A stretch of DNA of 64,000 nucleotides from Basidiobolus meristosporus CBS 931.73 (GCA_002104905.1 MCFE01000097.1:108650-172649); one strand, 5' to 3'; positions 1 to 12,399 are shown, numbered from the stretch's first letter. Notes: generated by a model not told the origin, from the sequence alone. A program made the numbers and translations.

Positions 1-2644
1 ATGCAATTCTTCAGCTCTTTGTAGCTTACTATCAAGCAAGATTGCTCGTCGCGTGACATAAGCATGATCTTCTCATCCACACCAGCATCTAGCTTGTTTA
101 GGCACGACAGAACATGGCCTACATCTAATACAGGGTTCCCATTCTCATCTACCTGGTGGAACACATAGTCTCGAAACAACTTTATCAGGTAGCGGTCTCC
201 AGTCTCTGACCAACTGGGGTCAAGATCAAATCTGAAAAAGGGCGTTAAGATGAGGATTTTGCAAGTGCATCAAGACTACCACATACTCTGGTCTTTCATT
301 TATGAACCCTAACTTCATCATTAACCGACTTGACCGGTCATTCACCAATTCTCCTGATAGTCCAGTCTCTAGAAAGTCGTTGTAGCTAGGATGGCAATGT
401 AATACCACGGTTAGTTTATAATGTTAGGTCTGATTTGTGTAATAAAGAGCTCACTGGTGAGAATGGTTCAGCTCTAAGAGGATTTTCGACCCCATAATGG
501 CAACAGCGTCATCGATGTTTTTGGCTGCCGAAGGTTTGCTCAATAGATAAAGAATCACATTCTTCACGTCCGGAGTGTAATTACGAGAAATGTAATCAAT
601 GGATTTAGGGAGATTCGATAGTGCACTGAAGGTGCCACATGCCAAACATGTCAGAAGTTGCCCAAGCTGAAGCAAATCCTCTTGCTAAGAAAGCCGCCCG
701 TGAGTGAACGAGCCACAGTCATATTGGCAATGGTCAGCCTACCTGGTAATGGATGGTGTTTCTAGTGCTGGCGTAGGATAGTACCTCGTAGATGCCACAA
801 CAGTTGAGTCGAATTCTGAACATAATCAAATGCTAATCTTAGCACTAAGGCCGTATCTAGAGTAAACACAGCAAAACAGTACCTGTTGTTTCCAGTGACC
901 AGGATCTTAGTGAGGTCTAATATGCAGGCGGCTAATCCAGCAGCATGCAGAGTGCGAATCGCAGTTACTATCTGAATAATGATACTCCACAGCTCCTTCT
1001 CCGGAAGAGTGCGCATTGCGAGGGTGTTGGAGCTAAGTTGACTAAGGTGTTTGTCCGCGAGAGTGGTAGAGTATGGGTGATAATCATAAACAAACACCAA
1101 AGCTAATGGTAGATGGCATGGTTAGAGGCTGGATATACTGCTGCTACAAGGGGTTAGCCTACATACAATAATCTCCAAAAGCTCTGGTGGTAAACGCTTC
1201 CCGCACCGAGACAATATTGGGATGGCTTATTTTCCGCCAATTGTCAATTGTGGACATGGCGGTTTCATTGGCCAGGCGAAAGTCTAGGAAAGGTCATGAT
1301 AAATACCAAGCTGAGCGACCAAAAGGGGGAAGCTACCAACTCTCAACACGTCTAAGGACATAGGGTTTCTCATCGTTGCTACTGACGGCTTTGTATACTG
1401 AGGTTGAGTATCCAAACAGTTTCTTTGACTTCGGAATTTTAGGATTATCCAACAAGGACAGGGAGTGGTATGTGTTCACCTCCGAAGGCATTGAAGAGTC
1501 CTGAGCTGAAGAACGAAAACGTGGATCTTAGAACTAACCCTTTTCAGATTATTAGAATGTTGCTTACCATAGTGGTTGGTTGCTTCATTTCTTTTTTGTA
1601 GTTCTTCACGCAGTTCATCCGACAGGAAGAAGGAATGGATTGTCTTGCGGTTGGGTGGAAGATTGGAAGTAAGGGGGGATGGCGATGTATAGTGATGATA
1701 CTGGAGATTTGGTTGGAGATGGTCAATGGGCTAATGCTTTACATGTTACTATCAGAAGTCAGAGGCCAAAACACCAATATGTTTGTACCTTGCCATCGTC
1801 TAATCCCATCGGCCCGAAATTTAGTGTATTTGCGCTAGAATTTATGGCAGTCGTGGTGGTCGGATGGAATGAGGTAGCCGAGTGGTTTTGATGATTGTCA
1901 GTAGCAAAGCCAGAAGCGCTTTATAGTAAGTTTGAATAAGTGGCTTGGTTACGAGTCCAGGATTAAATGTGTTAAATACCCCTTCTCCGACCCTAACTCA
2001 TTAGGTCCTTGGTTTGTTGAGCTCTCGCGGTTAACTATAAAAGTACCTGTGAGCGTACGTTCCATTGAAAGTGCTTTGCGCTCCGGTGAATTTACTCGAA
2101 AATTAACTTACTGATTGCGGTATTTGACGCCAACATAGGGTTTGAAGAACCGATAGGGTTGAATGCTGGTGAAGTGACTCGTAGCTTGGTCCTGCTTTAT
2201 GTGTAACATCCTTGTCAATAACTGCTAATCTACTATAGTGATAAAACGTAGCATACGAGTCAGGTGAAGTGAACGAAAATGGGGTAGCGGACTAAAATCG
2301 AAGGAAGGTAATAAGAACTCATGTACAAGTGTGGCATCAAAGAAATGTAAGCAAATAATTCGTACACTCATGTCATGTTTAAAATCGCATCCTTTTCCTT
2401 CGTATTTACAGTAGCCATGGATGATTACGTTACGACAAGTACGTGTTTGAGAGCTTGGGGTGGTTTGGCCACTGTTTTGATCCTTGACTTCTCGGGAATT
2501 TAACATCATTATCAGAACAACGTTGTACAGAAATTACTGACTGTTTGTTTCCTTTGGCCCCTGATTTTGCACAGGGGGAGCAACTATGGGAATTGCTGAG
2601 GATCCAAGAGGGGGCTGAAGTATGTAGGAGGGATTAGGATTCAT
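1..2644 (-). CDS. PAN3: PAN3, poly(A)-nuclease deadenylation complex subunit (3' end cut by window)
   Basis: PAN3 is the regulatory subunit that brings the PAN2 deadenylase to poly(A)-binding protein on cytoplasmic mRNA. Read on the minus strand, the gene has about eight exons. The first exon (2538-2644) gives a short Pro-rich N-terminus; the start at 2644 is the first ATG after an in-frame TAA. The next exon (from 2471) carries a C3H zinc finger ([17 protein letters not shown], then FKHD). Around 1570-1730 is the segment [20 protein letters not shown], followed by [20 protein letters not shown], which opens the PAN3 pseudokinase. At 760-1100 is the pseudokinase core ([20 protein letters not shown]). 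The knob domain lies at 1-680 ([29 protein letters not shown]). The frame is still open at base 1 and probably lacks only a few residues. Exon edges between about 1750 and 2370 were not fully resolved. Confidence 0.93.
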
Positions 2645-3236
2645 ACTTTGTGAAGCTATTTATTCTCAACAGTGTGCGCCAGATACAGAATCCAGTGCTG
2701 CTGTGCGTCGATTTTCAAACAGAGTTCAGTTGTTCTGGGTGAGAAAACTTTTCAACCCAACTATAAAGAGAATAGGGTGCGGCTGAGCAAGGAACTCACA
2801 AGTTAATCAAGAGATGCTCGAGTGGGTAACTCCTAAGGGAACAGTAGAGCTCAGAATCCCGTGTTCATTGGCGTAATTTATGACCCTTTTCTGAAGTATT
2901 GACATCAAAACACAAGGGAAAATAATAATTTTGATCTAGTTTAAAATTAATCCAGCTTTGCTAACAAATGCCCAAGGGTTGATCACCTAGCCTCTAGAGA
3001 TTTGGGATTCCAGTTTAGCCATATAGTGACAGGTGCATTCTAGGGCAAAAGATGCCACGTCTTGCACCTACAAGGCTAGTTCATCTGCTTCCAAAGTGGT
3101 TTACATTACAGCATTTGAGGCATGTACATTCACAGTAGATAAACCATACAAATAGGGAACAGAAAACGCTATGAATGTGCAATAGTGATTCATACAAAAT
3201 TTACAATTATCGAAGAATGAGGTCATCATCATAGAC
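2645..3236. other. Intergenic, no gene seen
   Basis: This is 592 bases between the PAN3 start and the chromodomain gene stop, both on the minus strand. It should hold the PAN3 promoter and the 3' UTR of the upstream gene. I see no open frame with gene-like content. Confidence 0.6.
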
Positions 3237-5809
3237 TCATTGGCGAGATATCATAGGGTCGATGTTTCTGCTTTTCATCCTACGATTCTCGCGCTTCAGC
3301 TTTGTGTAGGCTCGATACAGATCTGCACGCTGTAGCACTTGAAAATCGGTTGAATCAAGACTCACTATAGGTGATTGGCTTGCCGAATCTTGGCTGACTA
3401 GGTCCAAGGAGAGGGAAATATTCTGTGAATGTTGCTGGTTGATTGACTGTCGTTGTGAACGACCTGAGCTTAAAAGCCGATCGGAACGAATCGAGCTAGT
3501 TGGGGATTTGCGAGTACGACATGTGGAAAGATCCGCAGGTGATCTGAACTGATATTGGCTAATCAAAGGTTCCTGAAGATCATCCAGCTCTGCTTGGCAA
3601 TGGTGAATCGGTGAGGCTCCAGCATCGGCGAGAAAGCTAGGACTGTCCTGGGGTTGAGATCCTCGTGAACAATACTCACTGGGGCTGCCTTTACAGCGTA
3701 AGGGAGTGGTCGCGTTCTCTCGGGAAGAACCCTGCCTAGAAGACGCATATTGCTCTATCGAAAAGTATAATGAGCCTTCGAAGCTAAGACTAATTTCGCT
3801 TTCTTCTGCCACATCTATCAATTCGGGGGTTAAGGACCTGTGGAATACGCTAATAAGTGAAAGGTAGTTGAAGTGACTTTGAGAAGAGTTTAAATACCGT
3901 ATGGGTGATCTGGCCCTGAATTTGATCTCACCACTGGGAGTTGAGGCTTTGGAGAGCTGCTGTGTCTCCATGATAATGGATAAATCATCCTGCGCTACAG
4001 AGCCTGACTTTGGTGATTGATTATACAGAAAACTAGTCGTTTCTGAAACTTTTTCTGTGCTATCGATGATTTCCTGTATGCTCGGACTTGACAAGTTCTT
4101 GTTAGAGAAATTAACCTGGCTTTCAATGTAGCGTGATAGATTTTCAATAGAAAGCGGATTTCCTTGACAGCATTGGAGCTGGCATAGATGCGAACCAGTG
4201 TCGCTCCCTAGAAACAGGACAACAGTTAGTAAAGCATATTGAGGCGTCACATATAATGACATACCATCATCACACAATGTGGCAGGAATAGCCTGTTGGC
4301 GATGCTTCTGTTGCATGAGCCAGCTTGGCAGGAGAATGGATGTGATTTTTCGTTTAGGAACATTCAGTACCAAACAGACGCACTTTTGCGTCTCCGCTAT
4401 ACTTGTTTGCACCTCGGACACCTTGAACAACCACAGCTCGGATTGAGGAAGGATACGCCAATCATTGATGGGCCATTGAGACTCTTGTAAACGGTCAGAA
4501 ACACTTGCAGTAGGAGAGAATGCCTGTACAGGACCTACCAGTATCTTTAAATTCGACGAAGTCGATCAACTCATTCTTTAGTTCAATATTTGATATCAGC
4601 ATGGATTTTGCTATCAAGTTCTGGTAAAACTTCTTCTCCTTTGGTTTGTCTACACGAAGTAATTCGATCTCGGACGTAGTAGCCAAGAGTAATTCATACG
4701 CTGACCCAGTCATAGTGTGAAGTCTTTTGGTACTTGCGCTCGAAGGGCGAAGCGACGTGGCCTGTTGATCAAAAGCTGTCCGGAAATCACGCTTGATAAA
4801 AAAAGATTAAAACCAAGTATTGATTCGTGAGGGAATAAGCCAAAGCTACCTTAGACTTGGTGAATACTGGGGGTGAGTTTGACGGTGACTGGGGGTTGGT
4901 CCAGTCTACAGAGGGAGACTCGCATTGTAATGGTTCAGAGGAACTCTTGTTTGTATTCTGCATACTGGCCTCCTTCTGCACCTCTGCCTCCGCTTCCTCT
5001 AACAGTCTCGTATATAGCTCGTCCATTATCTCCTCACTTGAAGGCGAGACGTATTCGTGATTGGTGGGTTGCGAGTTCTGTGGATACCTTTCTGAATGCT
5101 CAGAAAAGTTGATACTAGAGTGTTGTGTTCTTGAAGTGCCAACTGTTTGATCGTGAGTTTGCATTCTATCGGCCCTTTCTTGACGAGAGATTAAATTCTC
5201 ACTAGGGCTGCTAGGTGCTTTCCAGGAACTTCTCCTCACAGGAGTCAGGGAGGTATAGGAAAGGCGTGTAGGTGTGTCAAACACCGGTAGACTCTTATAT
5301 TTTGATTTGGGCGTGGACATTATGGGTTCTTGGAAAGAAGACAGGTAGCTTGGCGTATTGAATTTTGGAAGTTCGTGAGAGTCTAGAGAGCGGTTTGAGG
5401 GGGTATTGATTGAAGGCGAGAACATATCTTGGAAAGACTTCTCTCGACGTTGGGAGGGTGTGTACTCTTGACTGACCTCTTGACTGTTCAGATAGACTTG
5501 ATTTTCTTCAAAGTATGAGGGCGGTGTCTCGAGGTGGGTACTACTTTCGTCAGAGCTAGATACGTCTCTCGGAGTTTGAGTAAAGTTTTGGTTACATTCA
5601 AGCCAACTAGCATCAATTTTTTCGAAGTTTGAGGTAGTCTCCTTCATCAGGTCTGTACCAAGAACATTCTCCAGCGGCTCCCAAGTGTCTTCTAAATCAC
5701 AGTGATTTATGTCACGATCCCATTCAACTAAAAAGTACACTCGTCCTTGATAAACTTGCTTCCCCTTCAGTCTCTTGGCCACATATATATCTTGTGGAAG
5801 GTCACTCAT
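3237..5809 (-). CDS. Chromodomain protein, Ser-rich, 790 aa, four exons
   Basis: Exons 4850-5809, 4539-4761, 4265-4483 and 3237-4207 (minus strand) join into 790 residues with no frame conflict. Residues about 8-60 form a chromodomain: the start DIYVAKRLKGKQVYQGRVYF leads into LVEWD and then LEDTWEPLENV, with the aromatic and TWEP positions expected of methyl-lysine readers. Residues about 75-320 are Ser/Pro/Gln-rich and low in order. The middle (about 320-470) is more ordered, with ELLLATTSEIELLRVDKPKE and a basic stretch VPKRKITSILLPSWL. The tail is again Ser-rich and ends in a basic helix (YRAYTKLKRENRRMKSR). No chromoshadow, SET or helicase domain is visible, so it is not a plain HP1, Clr4 or CHD protein. 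A nuclear role in chromatin is inferred from the chromodomain alone. The third intron has a textbook GTATGT..CTAAC..TAG layout. Confidence 0.8.
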
Positions 5810-7008
5810 ATATACACAATAACAAGCTTGAAGAAGTGACTTACGGTGCTGCTCAATATCAATAAAGACTTCGAAAATTGATGACTATTTACATTTCACT
5901 GGTTGAACTGACCAATCCTGTGCGTCAATATAATTGTATTTACCTTAATATTATAAACCTCCATTTATTTATTCTACATGTTTGGTCCATTTACAGGAGC
6001 CAATTTTAACACCCAGTACACCATCTTACGATATCTCGACTATTTTTGTTGGGCCTTCTCACTTTTGCCAGCATGGTATATGAATTCCCCCGAGAATATG
6101 CCTGCATTCAGTAAAGTCATATTCCTTATTCAACAAATCATGTCTGTGCTAGTATAGCTAGAAAAGTCCAGTACTTTTATTTATACCTCCAAAATTCCCA
6201 TTGCTAAGAGAATATTTTGTGATACCACCAATAATTAGATATAATAGCATTTAATTTCCCTTTAGTCAAAATGAATATTTGATAATGTATCTACAACTAC
6301 ACATATGTCTTTTAACTCAATGCATCATGTAGAAACCATACTTGTAATATCTCCACATCGCTTCCAAGTCCCCATTCCACTTGGATCAGTGCTAAGGATT
6401 TTATTAAATTATCGGTGAAATATCCCTTAGCTCGCAATTTACTCCATATACACTTCATGTACAAGGTACGAACCAGAGTCATAAGCAGCATAGAATTTAT
6501 GGATATAAAATTGTAATCAATCAATATAGTACCTACTTGTTCATATTTCTGATCTCCTCTATCGTAGATATCTTGGATATCAAATTTCGTAAGATACTAT
6601 TTTCAGTTCTTCAAATTGTAGAAACAGGGAAATGTTAGAAAATCTTGAAAGTTGTATAAATAGCCCCCAAGCTTTGCGCATCTCTTTCCATTAACGTTCA
6701 CCAAGATAATATTCCTTAAAAAGCTCTATATAATTACTCTACTGTTGCTCAATAAATCTACAAATGAAGAGTACTCTCTGCTAATTATCACCAAATCCTT
6801 GGCTTATGACAAGTTGCCTACCATTAGCAGAACATATTGATAATAGACCATTGTAGCTTTTAGCAAATATGCCAACAACAACAGTAAAGAATTATGAATG
6901 AAAATTTGTATATTGAGTTCTAATAAAGTTATGCAATATTACATCTGGATCTTCTATATCCCCTGGATGTATAGTATTCCAGTATTATCCATTTATAAAA
7001 TGTTCGAG
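5810..7008. other. AT-rich intergenic region, no gene seen
   Basis: This is 1.2 kb upstream of the chromodomain gene and downstream of the GTPase gene. It is strongly AT-rich with many short homopolymers. The only open frames are short and without recognisable content. Confidence 0.55.
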
Positions 7009-8419
7009 TTACAATTGAATCTCCGCTGCCTCTAGCACGCACCTTCGCAACTCATTGATTCCTTTCTTTTTTCGCGCACTTACACTAAGGAGAACGGGTA
7101 CACAAGAACGAGTCTTGATTTTTTTGATCAGGTAGCTCTGCACCTGCCGCTTGGTATTACCAATCTCCACTTGCTTGGCTTTGTCCTGCTTCGTAAGAAT
7201 AATCTGAAGAGACGTTAAGGTTTAGAAGGAGAAACGGAAACCATTTCTTAAGGCAAGCGGGTGAACATCGGGGTTACCTGGTATGGAACTGCCAGCTTCT
7301 CCAAGACTCCAATAAGTTCTTTGTCACTGCCCTTCAAGCTATGCTCACAATTGACCAGCAGAAATACCCTACGCAATCTACGGAAACGAGCAATAATTTA
7401 GACTCTGATCCTGAAAGATTAATACTCGAACTTCCTACAAAGAGCGATCCTTGAAATAATTCCATATCATGCGTCGCCAGTCGTCGCGACACCCGTGTCC
7501 ATATCCAGGCATATCGGTAAGAACCAATTGATCGCTCACCCTGAAAAAGTTCAGAAGTTTTGTATGGCCCTGGTGGTTAATGCAAGTGTAAGTATCGAAA
7601 CAAGAACGCGTGATTTATGTAGTATTACCGGCTTGCTGGAGGTTTTGACGAGGGAATTGCGGTTTACTAGAGCATTAATCAACGAGGATTTCTAACGATA
7701 TGTAACATTAATTTGCATTCCTTCACCCAAATCAGATATTTGAGTCCTCCTACCCCAACATTACTCCTGCCGATAAAGGCTACCTCCGGAAGTTCAGTGT
7801 TTTGAAGTTGATTGATTTTGACTGCTGATTGAATGAATATAGCAGGTTTACGGAAGAGGCTCTCGAGCAGCTTTTCCTCTGTTGACGAAACTTCTTTGAT
7901 AGGATTGAAGGTTTCCACCAGACTTCTCTCGATCGGCACAGGAGGAAGCTCCTTTGCTAGTTTTGCAAAGGAGATCCCGTAGCTGTTTCTAGGAGCACTG
8001 GAAGTTGCAACTACCCTGTTGGTTTTCACGTCGCTTTTAGCTTGTGCTCCTTTGGTACCAGAAGTCAGTTTGTAGCCAACTGTGGTAGGTCTTTGTGCTG
8101 GAGTTTTGGATGGTGGTTTTCTTGACCTAGCAGTTGTCTGGCCTTTACTCTTTGCGCTTTGAACTGGTTTTCTGTTGGGTGCTTGTGTACTATTAAGAGT
8201 GCGAGGAGCGCTCCTGGGAAGGGTTTTTTTGGAGCTTGCTTCTCTCCGGTTGGGGAATCTAGGCTTCTCTTTCGTCAAGGAGCCGCCCTTTCTTGCTTGG
8301 GCAATGAGGCAGGTACCCAAATTCCTGACGTTTTCTGCGTGAGGTGAGCGAACGGAGAATAGGTTTCTGGCATTTATACATACACCTCTTGCGGCTATGT
8401 TTGAATAGAGTTGAAACAT
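7009..8419 (-). CDS. EngB/YihA-family GTP-binding protein, probably mitochondrial, 384 aa
   Basis: Five exons on the minus strand (7754-8419, 7629-7691, 7439-7569, 7278-7377, 7009-7203) join in frame to 384 residues. The N-terminal 150 residues are basic and Ser/Thr/Lys-rich, consistent with an organelle presequence plus linker. The TRAFAC-class GTPase core follows: G1 as FIGRSNVGKSSLINAL (the first intron splits it after VG), G3 as LTDMPGYG, G4 as ILTKQDKA and G5 as LSVSARKK. The order and spacing match the EngB/YihA family, which in bacteria acts in large ribosomal subunit assembly; fungal members are mitochondrial. A function in mitoribosome biogenesis follows from the family, not from this sequence. 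The protein ends normally with LEAAEIQL. Confidence 0.9.
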
Positions 8420-9886
8420 ACTAAGGTCGAGGATTCACCTCAGTCAGAAATCCATCCAAAAGAAAATAAGATGTTATTTCATGAAGCGAATTTTTTGAAT
8501 CCGTCCTTTACAGCAGGAACAAATCGTATACTAAGTTATCCCACTGTTAATTTTCATCCAAATTGCAAGGGGTTGAATCCATGTAGCACTAATTAGATAT
8601 GCACCAATTATCTTCGTACTAACAGGGTTTAAAAGGTTTACTGGCTGATTACGAAAGACCTTCCGTCTTTTGCTAGCAAGACCTGGCAACTTGAGGTAGT
8701 TGCTACAGGCCTTCTGTTGGCACACTGAACTGAGGGCCTTTCTTGGAAGGCTCCTTGGCTCTTGTGGACGGTAAAGTAAAATATTGATTTCGCGAAATAC
8801 TCAGGGCCTCTAAAACATTTCTAGCATTGAAGCTGCAGGCAGTATACCTTTCGCACATTCTTTTTTCGAGTTTGCTTCGTGATGGGTAACGTTGAAAGAA
8901 TGAGCCGATCTCGGAGCAATAGTTCCCTTTTTCACTTGTCTGCATGTCGCTCTTAATCGTACACGTGATGCCAGACACCAGAATACCTAAAAGAATGTGT
9001 TTGCAAATTCTAAACTCTCTAAGAACCATATGGTCAACTTAGCAATATCTTCAACAGAACTTCGAACAGCATAATCACATGGCAGGATTTTGTTTGAATG
9101 AAAGTTCATTCATCCAAGGGTTGTAAACTTCGAGCCAGCTCTCTACTCCAGTGCCATATTGAATCAGTAGTCAAACATAGGGGATAGTATCACCGTGCAT
9201 GCAATTTCATCATATTGATTCTAGGCCAGTATATAATAATCAGTGTTTATCTCGTTGCCAAAGGCCAGTACACAGACATAGGGATAGGCTTGGTAAATTA
9301 GTTGGCATGAAGTGGCAAGATAGCCGGTATGTTGTACTGAATCCCTAGTTGCGTGTTATATGGACTGTAGCCTTTCAATGATTTACATTTAGTGAGGTTG
9401 CAGGCCATGAGTTGTAACTAGCTTCAAGCATGCCGTTTGTTTAGAGTCTATTGACGTTAATTTTGGCTAGCATACTGCACCATAGCTGGCTCCAATTATA
9501 GACCAGGTTTCATCACAGAGACTACGAACGGATCTAAACAACCATAAAGCTCTTCTATGTGTTTTGTAGGACGGTAGATCATCAAAGACTAACACCACTC
9601 ATTCCTAAGTTTTGTACAGCAGATGTTTGCATGTTGCATGCTTACCGGGGATCTGCGTTTTGATGATTATGGGAAACGGAAAATCCCTTGGTGGTTGGAT
9701 TTGGCGGGAATATATTCGAAACACAATAATCAATCTCACTCCAATATGGACTTGCGTGCCTGGACAGCATGCTAAGTATTTAATTAGCCCGTTTCTCGAT
9801 AAACTGATCACGGCTTGATTCCAATTTAAGCTTGTTAACCCTTTACTTTCTTAACCCCCATTTTAAAACTTGGTTGAATAGTAAGA
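8420..9886. other. Intergenic, no convincing gene
   Basis: This is 1.47 kb between divergently transcribed genes. A 108-codon minus-strand frame at 8703-9029 is open but has no recognisable domain and overlaps no splice pattern I could extend. Two opposed 68-codon frames at 9605-9818 are also uninformative. The region should contain promoters for both neighbours. Confidence 0.45.
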
Positions 9887-10748
9887 ATGAGAGTTGCCAT
9901 AACCTTAACATTCATTGTTACCCTATTCACGTCCCAAATCCTCCTCGTAAGTGGCGACAATGGTAGGTTTCATAGATCGATATAGCTGCAACAGAATGCT
10001 GATCTAGAGAAATCTAGTGGAGAAGTGCTTTTCTCACTGTAGGGAAAAGAGTGACAGTCAGTTAGTGTCTTGTGCTACTGATTGCATTGGTGTGCCTAAC
10101 CCATCCCCGGAAGATAGTATGTATCTGATTACTGGTGAATGAATGGATAGCCATGCTAAATTTAAGCTTCTAGTCAAGCGGACTACGGAGTGCACCAAGA
10201 AGTGTGGCAGCAATGTCAACTGTCATATTGGATGTATCCGTGACTATTTCCAAAAGGGAAGTACTGGCGGTGCCTATACCAATGAACATGGTGGAAAAGA
10301 CCATTCCAATAAAGACACGAAGAAGCCCGCTAATGAGAAGGAATCCAAACATTCATCATCCACTGAAACCAAACCTACCAAAAGTGGTCACGAACAACCT
10401 CGACCCGAGAAAGAAACCAAGATGTCCACCGAGGTACCCAAAAGCTCTGTAAGTAACCACAATACATCGGTTATTGCTGTGGCCTCCCCTACGAAAACGG
10501 TCGATGTTACTAGTACATCCCTCACCACCATAACCACGTCGTCTTCCTCGGTTCCTTTCTCGGTCCCTTCTGTCGGGTTTCCATTTGCTACCGCATTTCC
10601 CTCCAGTAGACTGCCGTTCTCCTCCTACTCGTCATCTAGACCGATCAAGACTGGAACACGAAGCGCGAGTGTTGGGAATCTCAACCTGATTCCCATCATT
10701 CCAAGCTTCCTGATACCTTGGATTTGTTATCGGGAGTTTACCGCGTAA
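9887..10748 (+). CDS. Secreted Ser/Thr-rich protein with paired CX3C motifs, 249 aa
   Basis: Three exons (9887-9962, 10018-10116, 10174-10748) give 249 residues. Exon 1 is almost entirely a signal peptide (MRVAITLTFIVTLFTSQILL then VSGDN). After it come two Cys-pair units: EKCFSHC with SCATDC, then ECTKKC with NCHIGC, so eight cysteines arranged as CX3C pairs. The intron between the two units supports a duplicated module. From residue about 85 to the end the chain is Lys/Glu/Thr/Ser-rich and probably O-glycosylated, with a hydrophobic C-terminus (LIPIIPSFLIPWICY) that might serve as a membrane or GPI signal, although the residues after it (REFTA) are not typical for GPI. The family is not recognised. 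The exon model rests on splice signals and frame. Confidence 0.72.
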
Positions 10749-11424
10749 CAAAGTATTCGAATCTTGTATTAACCTTTTAGATATACTTTGATATACATCG
10801 ATACATCAGATAGCTTGTGTAATCCAGAATAAACCCTCACAAGCTATGTCAGTTAAAATAGAACTGGGTGAGAGGCATTGGATGGAAAATCTATTCATGG
10901 GTGATGTTTTGCAGAAATGTTGGCAAAACTCTGCCAACCAGGGCACACAAGAACCCAAATAATTGTCAGGGAACCTAGCCTATCTCAAAACCGCACAAAT
11001 TGCAACTTGATATCCTGAGTTTGATGATGGCTATAATTACATGTGGCGTGGTGCTCTGACCGAAAGGAATTGAAAAATAGCAATGCCGAGGGAAGCGACC
11101 CTGGACGTTGTTAATTTAGTGCCCGATCGTTATCAATCCGAAGGTTTCTACTGTCACTATGTAGTGCTATTTTAGCGAGGTTGGCTCGTATTGCTTATTA
11201 ACTACATTTGCATTGTCATTCGATGAACCAGTCAGGTTGAGTTCTTATTTGAGCAGAGTAATCTAATCAAAGGAAATGGTAATTGGCATGCTCTTACGAC
11301 TATACTTCATAGAAATATGGTTTCTCTTTCAAAAATAACTTCATCCTACTGCCTCTGGTAAGAAGTATAAATATGTTGTTGGGAAGCACCTGTAAACTCA
11401 AACCAACCTTCTACTATTTGAAAC
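10749..11424. other. Intergenic, promoter of the CBM19-like gene
   Basis: This is 676 bases between two secreted-protein genes on the same strand. It has no gene-like frame and contains the TATA element listed separately. Confidence 0.55.
11366..11373 (+). promoter_or_regulatory. TATA box of the CBM19-like secreted protein gene
   Basis: TATAAATA lies 52-59 bases upstream of the ATG at 11425, with pyrimidine- and A-rich sequence between. This spacing suits a fungal core promoter with a short leader. Confidence 0.55.
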
Positions 11425-12399
11425 ATGCAACCTAAAGCAATCCTCCTGGCGTGCGCTGTTCTCCTAAGTCTGTCCAACTCGGTAGCAGCTCAGGGTACAA
11501 CCTCCACTATCAACGGAAGCACTGTGATTAGCACCAGCTCAAGTATTGGGCAGTCCGCGACAGGTACTACTTCAAGTACCACTACCTCTACTGGTTCACC
11601 TACGTCAAGTCTCTCCACCATACCTCCGAGCACTACCACTACCTCAGTCCCTGGAACAACGGGTACTTCGGTCATTCCCGGATCTACAGTAGTATCGACC
11701 GCCCCAGGTGGGACTTCGTTAACCACCCTTCCTGACTCTACGATAACCAGTACTGCGGTGACATCTAGCACAGTTTCTTCTCCAATTATCGTGACCCCTT
11801 CAACAACCACCACCAACATGGTATCTACCAATACTGTAGTTTCACCAACTACCACTATTTCCCAAGTCACTTCGGTGATTACTCCGGTAACTACAACGGT
11901 ATTTTCAACTGTAGCAACACAAACTTTATACTCTGGTACAGAGACCTGCGCTGTACCCACCACTGCTGTAGTAACCCCATGCGTGACCAGCACACCGACA
12001 AAATGCAAGCCTACGAAGCGACCAACACCTACTGATGACTGTGATGACGACCACAAGGATAAACACAAGAATGATGATGATGATGATGATGATAGCGATT
12101 GTGACGATCATAGCGATCATGACAAGCCCAAGCCCAAGCCGGAGCCAAGTGGTGACGATGACTGCGACGATGACCATGAGAAGAGCAAGCCTAAACCCAA
12201 GCCAAAGCCAAACAGTGACGATGATGACTGTGATGACGACAACACTAACAAAAAGAAGGGGAAATGGTGCAAGCATGGAGCATTGGAATGTGTAGGTGAC
12301 AACTATCGCCAGTGCATCGATGGCAAATGGGTCAAGAAAAACTGCAGTACAGGATCAAAGTGTTGCAAATTGTCGGGAGTTTCGGTCATCTGTGCTTAA
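11425..12399 (+). CDS. Secreted Thr/Ser-rich, Asp-rich protein with C-terminal CBM19-like domain, 324 aa
   Basis: The single exon begins with a signal peptide (MQPKAILLACAVLLSLSNSV then AAQ). Residues about 24-200 are a Thr/Ser/Val stalk with repeated STTT-type runs. Residues about 200-277 alternate Asp clusters with Lys-Pro runs (DDDDDDD, KPKPKPKP), a highly charged low-complexity block. The last 47 residues form a Cys-rich module: WCKHGALECVGDNYRQC, GKWVKKNC, KCCKLSG, VIC. The GxLxC..YxQCxxGKWV pattern resembles CBM19, the chitin-binding module of yeast-type chitinases. I infer a cell-wall protein that binds chitin and perhaps Ca2+ through the Asp clusters. No catalytic domain is present, so it is not a chitinase. 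Confidence 0.78.
   Translation: MQPKAILLACAVLLSLSNSVAAQGTTSTINGSTVISTSSSIGQSATGTTSSTTTSTGSPTSSLSTIPPSTTTTSVPGTTGTSVIPGSTVVSTAPGGTSLTTLPDSTITSTAVTSSTVSSPIIVTPSTTTTNMVSTNTVVSPTTTISQVTSVITPVTTTVFSTVATQTLYSGTETCAVPTTAVVTPCVTSTPTKCKPTKRPTPTDDCDDDHKDKHKNDDDDDDDSDCDDHSDHDKPKPKPEPSGDDDCDDDHEKSKPKPKPKPNSDDDDCDDDNTNKKKGKWCKHGALECVGDNYRQCIDGKWVKKNCSTGSKCCKLSGVSVICA

Noticed and set aside
8703-9029. A 108-codon minus-strand frame beginning with a hydrophobic stretch
   Set aside because: A secreted protein was considered, but the leader is interrupted by charged residues and nothing else supports coding. Weak resemblance to the neighbouring GTPase N-terminus could not be sustained.
11490-12302. A 192-codon and other antisense frames over the CBM19-like gene
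   Set aside because: Produced by Thr/Ser- and Asp-rich repeats on the coding strand; no start context or domain.
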